This document shows, piece after piece, positions 5,707 to 6,751 of a stretch of 6,751 nt of DNA. Where the stretch lies: positions 1-6,751 of the forward strand of contig SMXE01000147.1 in the NCBI GenBank assembly GCA_004357015.1, in the 5' to 3' direction. A program made the translations under genes and the position numbers. The stretch is from Caldithrix sp. (GTDB lineage Bacteria > Zhuqueibacterota > Zhuqueibacteria > Oceanimicrobiales > Oceanimicrobiaceae). Every line of letters starts with the position of its first letter. Position 1 is the stretch's first letter. Under the pieces are notes generated by a model. That model did no database searches, was not told where the DNA came from, and saw only the letters and a program-made list of their open reading frames with translations.

Positions 5707-6265
5707 ACTGTTTCCTCAACTGTATCAAACCCCTTCGGATTTGAGTCTTCACAGTGTTTTCCGAAAGACTCAGAATCTCTGCGATCTCTTTGATAGGTTT
5801 TTCTTCAAAGTATCTCAAAGTCAAGACCGTCTGGTACTTGAGTCGCAGCTTGAACAAAGCCAAACATGCACGCTTGAACTTTTCGTTTTTGCTAATCATC
5901 TCTTCAATCTCAAGTACCGCTTTATCGGTGGTCTCGTCATCGCGCAATGTCTCCGCCAATTCCGGAGTCATGGCAACCAGACGCTTCGTTTTCCGATAGT
6001 GCAGATTGATCTCATTCGTCGCAATCCTGTACAACCAGGATGACAAAGAGATACCTCTCCATTTGAAGTCCTTTATATGTTCGAATGCTTTTAAGAAGGT
6101 ATTTGCGGTGATATCCTGAGCGAGGATGGCGTCGCAGGTGCGGTGCAAACTGTAGCTGAAAATCGCGTCGTGATACTTTTGAAATATGCGCTCGAATGCC
6201 TCGGGGCTCGTCTGCGCTGCAACCAGTTCCTCGTGCTCGTGCACAATATCGCGATTTTTGCTCAT
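5687..6265 (-). CDS. ECF RNA polymerase sigma factor
   Basis: A second extracytoplasmic-function sigma factor, distinct from the one at 2914-3474. From ATG 6265 it has 192 residues. Region 2 spans about 23-95 (AFERIFQKYHDAIFSYS, AQDITANTFLKAFEHI, WLYRIATNEINLHYRK). A long acidic linker follows (about 100-130). Region 4 spans about 141-188 (YQTVLTLRYFEEKPIKEIAEIL and SENTVKTQIRRGLIQLRK). The frame also opens at a GTG (6280, 197 aa). Neither start has a clear Shine-Dalgarno; ATG was chosen for the common codon and the MSKNRD beginning. It heads a minus-strand operon with the 73-aa membrane protein, overlapping by 20 bases, and the TonB-like gene. Regulation by the small membrane protein is inferred. 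Confidence 0.9.
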   Translation of the reverse strand: MSKNRDIVHEHEELVAAQTSPEAFERIFQKYHDAIFSYSLHRTCDAILAQDITANTFLKAFEHIKDFKWRGISLSSWLYRIATNEINLHYRKTKRLVAMTPELAETLRDDETTDKAVLEIEEMISKNEKFKRACLALFKLRLKYQTVLTLRYFEEKPIKEIAEILSLSENTVKTQIRRGLIQLRKQYEKTSA

Positions 6266-6657
6266 ATCTGAATTAGACACCGTACTTTGCGCCGATCTCG
6301 TGATCTTATTTAGTGCCTGAACGAAAACGGCCTTCGCCTGTCATTGCTGCATGCTTCGTTCGGAAACTATTTATGCAATACAAAACAAACAAAAGGGTTT
6401 CATTCTAATAAAAAGGGGCTGATCGCTGATTGAAGGTAGAGATGAGTACTGCCGGGTTCTTTGTCACGACTGGAAGAGGATTCGCGGTACCCGGAGGGCA
6501 AGTTGCAACGTAGAACGCTTGATAGATGAAATCACAAACCGTGATCCATAAAGGGTCAATCACTGCTCGTAATCGTTACTGGTTATTTTTCTCGTTCCAG
6601 TGCTCCGCGCTGGAACGACGCGGGGCACTACCTCAGGCAAACTTTCAGGCTTACCAA
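6266..6657. other. Gene-free stretch upstream of the sigma/TonB operon
   Basis: The stretch must hold the operon's promoter, probably in the AT-rich part at 6365-6415, but no pair of boxes with acceptable spacing is visible. A short plus-strand open frame at 6430-6513 reads somewhat protein-like (27 codons) but lacks a ribosome site and is not called. The right part contains the REP-like palindrome at 6593-6628. Confidence 0.5.
6593..6628. repeat. REP-like palindrome with two alternative hairpins
   Basis: CGTTCCAG (6593-6600) pairs with CTGGAACG (6610-6617). Three inner pairs, one of them G-T, make an 11-bp stem with a TCC loop. A second, competing stem pairs GTGCTCCGCG (6600-6609) with CGCGGGGCAC (6619-6628), 10 bp with one G-T. 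On the minus strand GTAG (plus 6628-6631) stands at the 5' edge, as in the GTAG-headed REP elements of enterobacteria. The element lies 29 bases downstream of a probable REP-associated transposase tail and shares arms with the hairpin at 80-112. Confidence 0.65.
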
Positions 6658-6751
6658 TCAACACACGCATCCAAACAGCCCTACTCCCTGAGAATAATTA
6701 CTCGCACTCGAAGACCGCCAGTGTTCTGGCAAATCCACAAAGCCTCGTTTC
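6658..6751 (-). pseudogene. C-terminal end of a REP-associated tyrosine transposase (RAYT), partial
   Basis: Only the last 30 codons are in the window; the gene continues beyond the right edge. The visible residues begin KRGFVDLPEHWRSSSASNY and end GVGLFGCVC. RAYT proteins (Y1 transposase family) typically end with a segment like NPVKRGLV..PE.WRYSSARNYxG, and the match is clear over about 20 residues. Two positions normally Tyr and Arg (YSSAR) are Ser here, each explainable by one base change, and the tail is short, so decay is likely. The REP-like palindrome just downstream is the expected neighbour of such a gene. RAYTs nick single-stranded REP DNA through an HUH/Tyr centre that lies outside the window, so activity cannot be judged. 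Intact versus pseudogene is undecided. Confidence 0.55.

Noticed and set aside
6365..6415. Promoter boxes for the second sigma operon
   Set aside because: TAAATA on the minus strand (6368-6373) could be a -10 box, but no -35-like hexamer lies at an acceptable distance.
6430..6513. Short plus-strand frame with TAGFFVTTGRGFAVPGG
   Set aside because: It reads protein-like but is only 27 codons, starts at TTG without a ribosome site, and matches no family I know.

Overview
The window looks like a chromosomal segment of an uncultured or little-studied Gram-negative bacterium. It has a TonB-type protein, a lipoprotein signal, strong Shine-Dalgarno sites (AGGAGG, GAGGAA), medium GC and many intergenic palindromes and short repeats. 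The style recalls FCB-group lineages such as Calditrichota or KSB1, but that placement is an impression and cannot be proven here. No rRNA, tRNA, CRISPR array or complete insertion sequence is visible.

Left end (1-893, plus strand): a terminator-like hairpin from an off-window gene, then two palindromic elements. After these come two very small single-helix membrane protein genes (394-489 and 587-784) with nearly identical 5' leaders and a similar 3' word, closed by a good intrinsic terminator (812-851). Converging on it from the minus strand is a gene (894-1529) for a zinc-ribbon, transmembrane, coiled-coil protein of unknown role. A 531-base gene-free stretch follows. It holds a period-7 repeat and a perfect 15-bp hairpin that probably terminates the next minus-strand unit.

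Middle (2061-4591, minus strand; transcription runs right to left): a lipoprotein-type acetamidase/formamidase homologue, then an ECF sigma factor, then an RskA-type membrane anti-sigma factor. The last two are almost certainly a sigma/anti-sigma switch of the SigK/RskA kind. Between this block and the next lie three different heptanucleotide repeats within 108 bases.

Right (4800-6265, minus strand): a second ECF sigma factor, a 73-residue membrane protein overlapping its end, and a TonB-like protein. They probably form one operon that couples envelope sensing to TonB-dependent energy transduction.

Right end (6266-6751): a gene-free stretch with a REP-like palindrome. Beside it is the C-terminal tail of what looks like a decaying REP-associated tyrosine transposase (RAYT), cut by the window edge. 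The palindrome shares its stem arms with the hairpin at 80-112, so both may belong to one dispersed family mobilised by such a transposase. The most unusual signals are this REP/RAYT pair, the period-7 repeats, the paired small-protein cassettes and the sigma/mini-membrane-protein/TonB operon.
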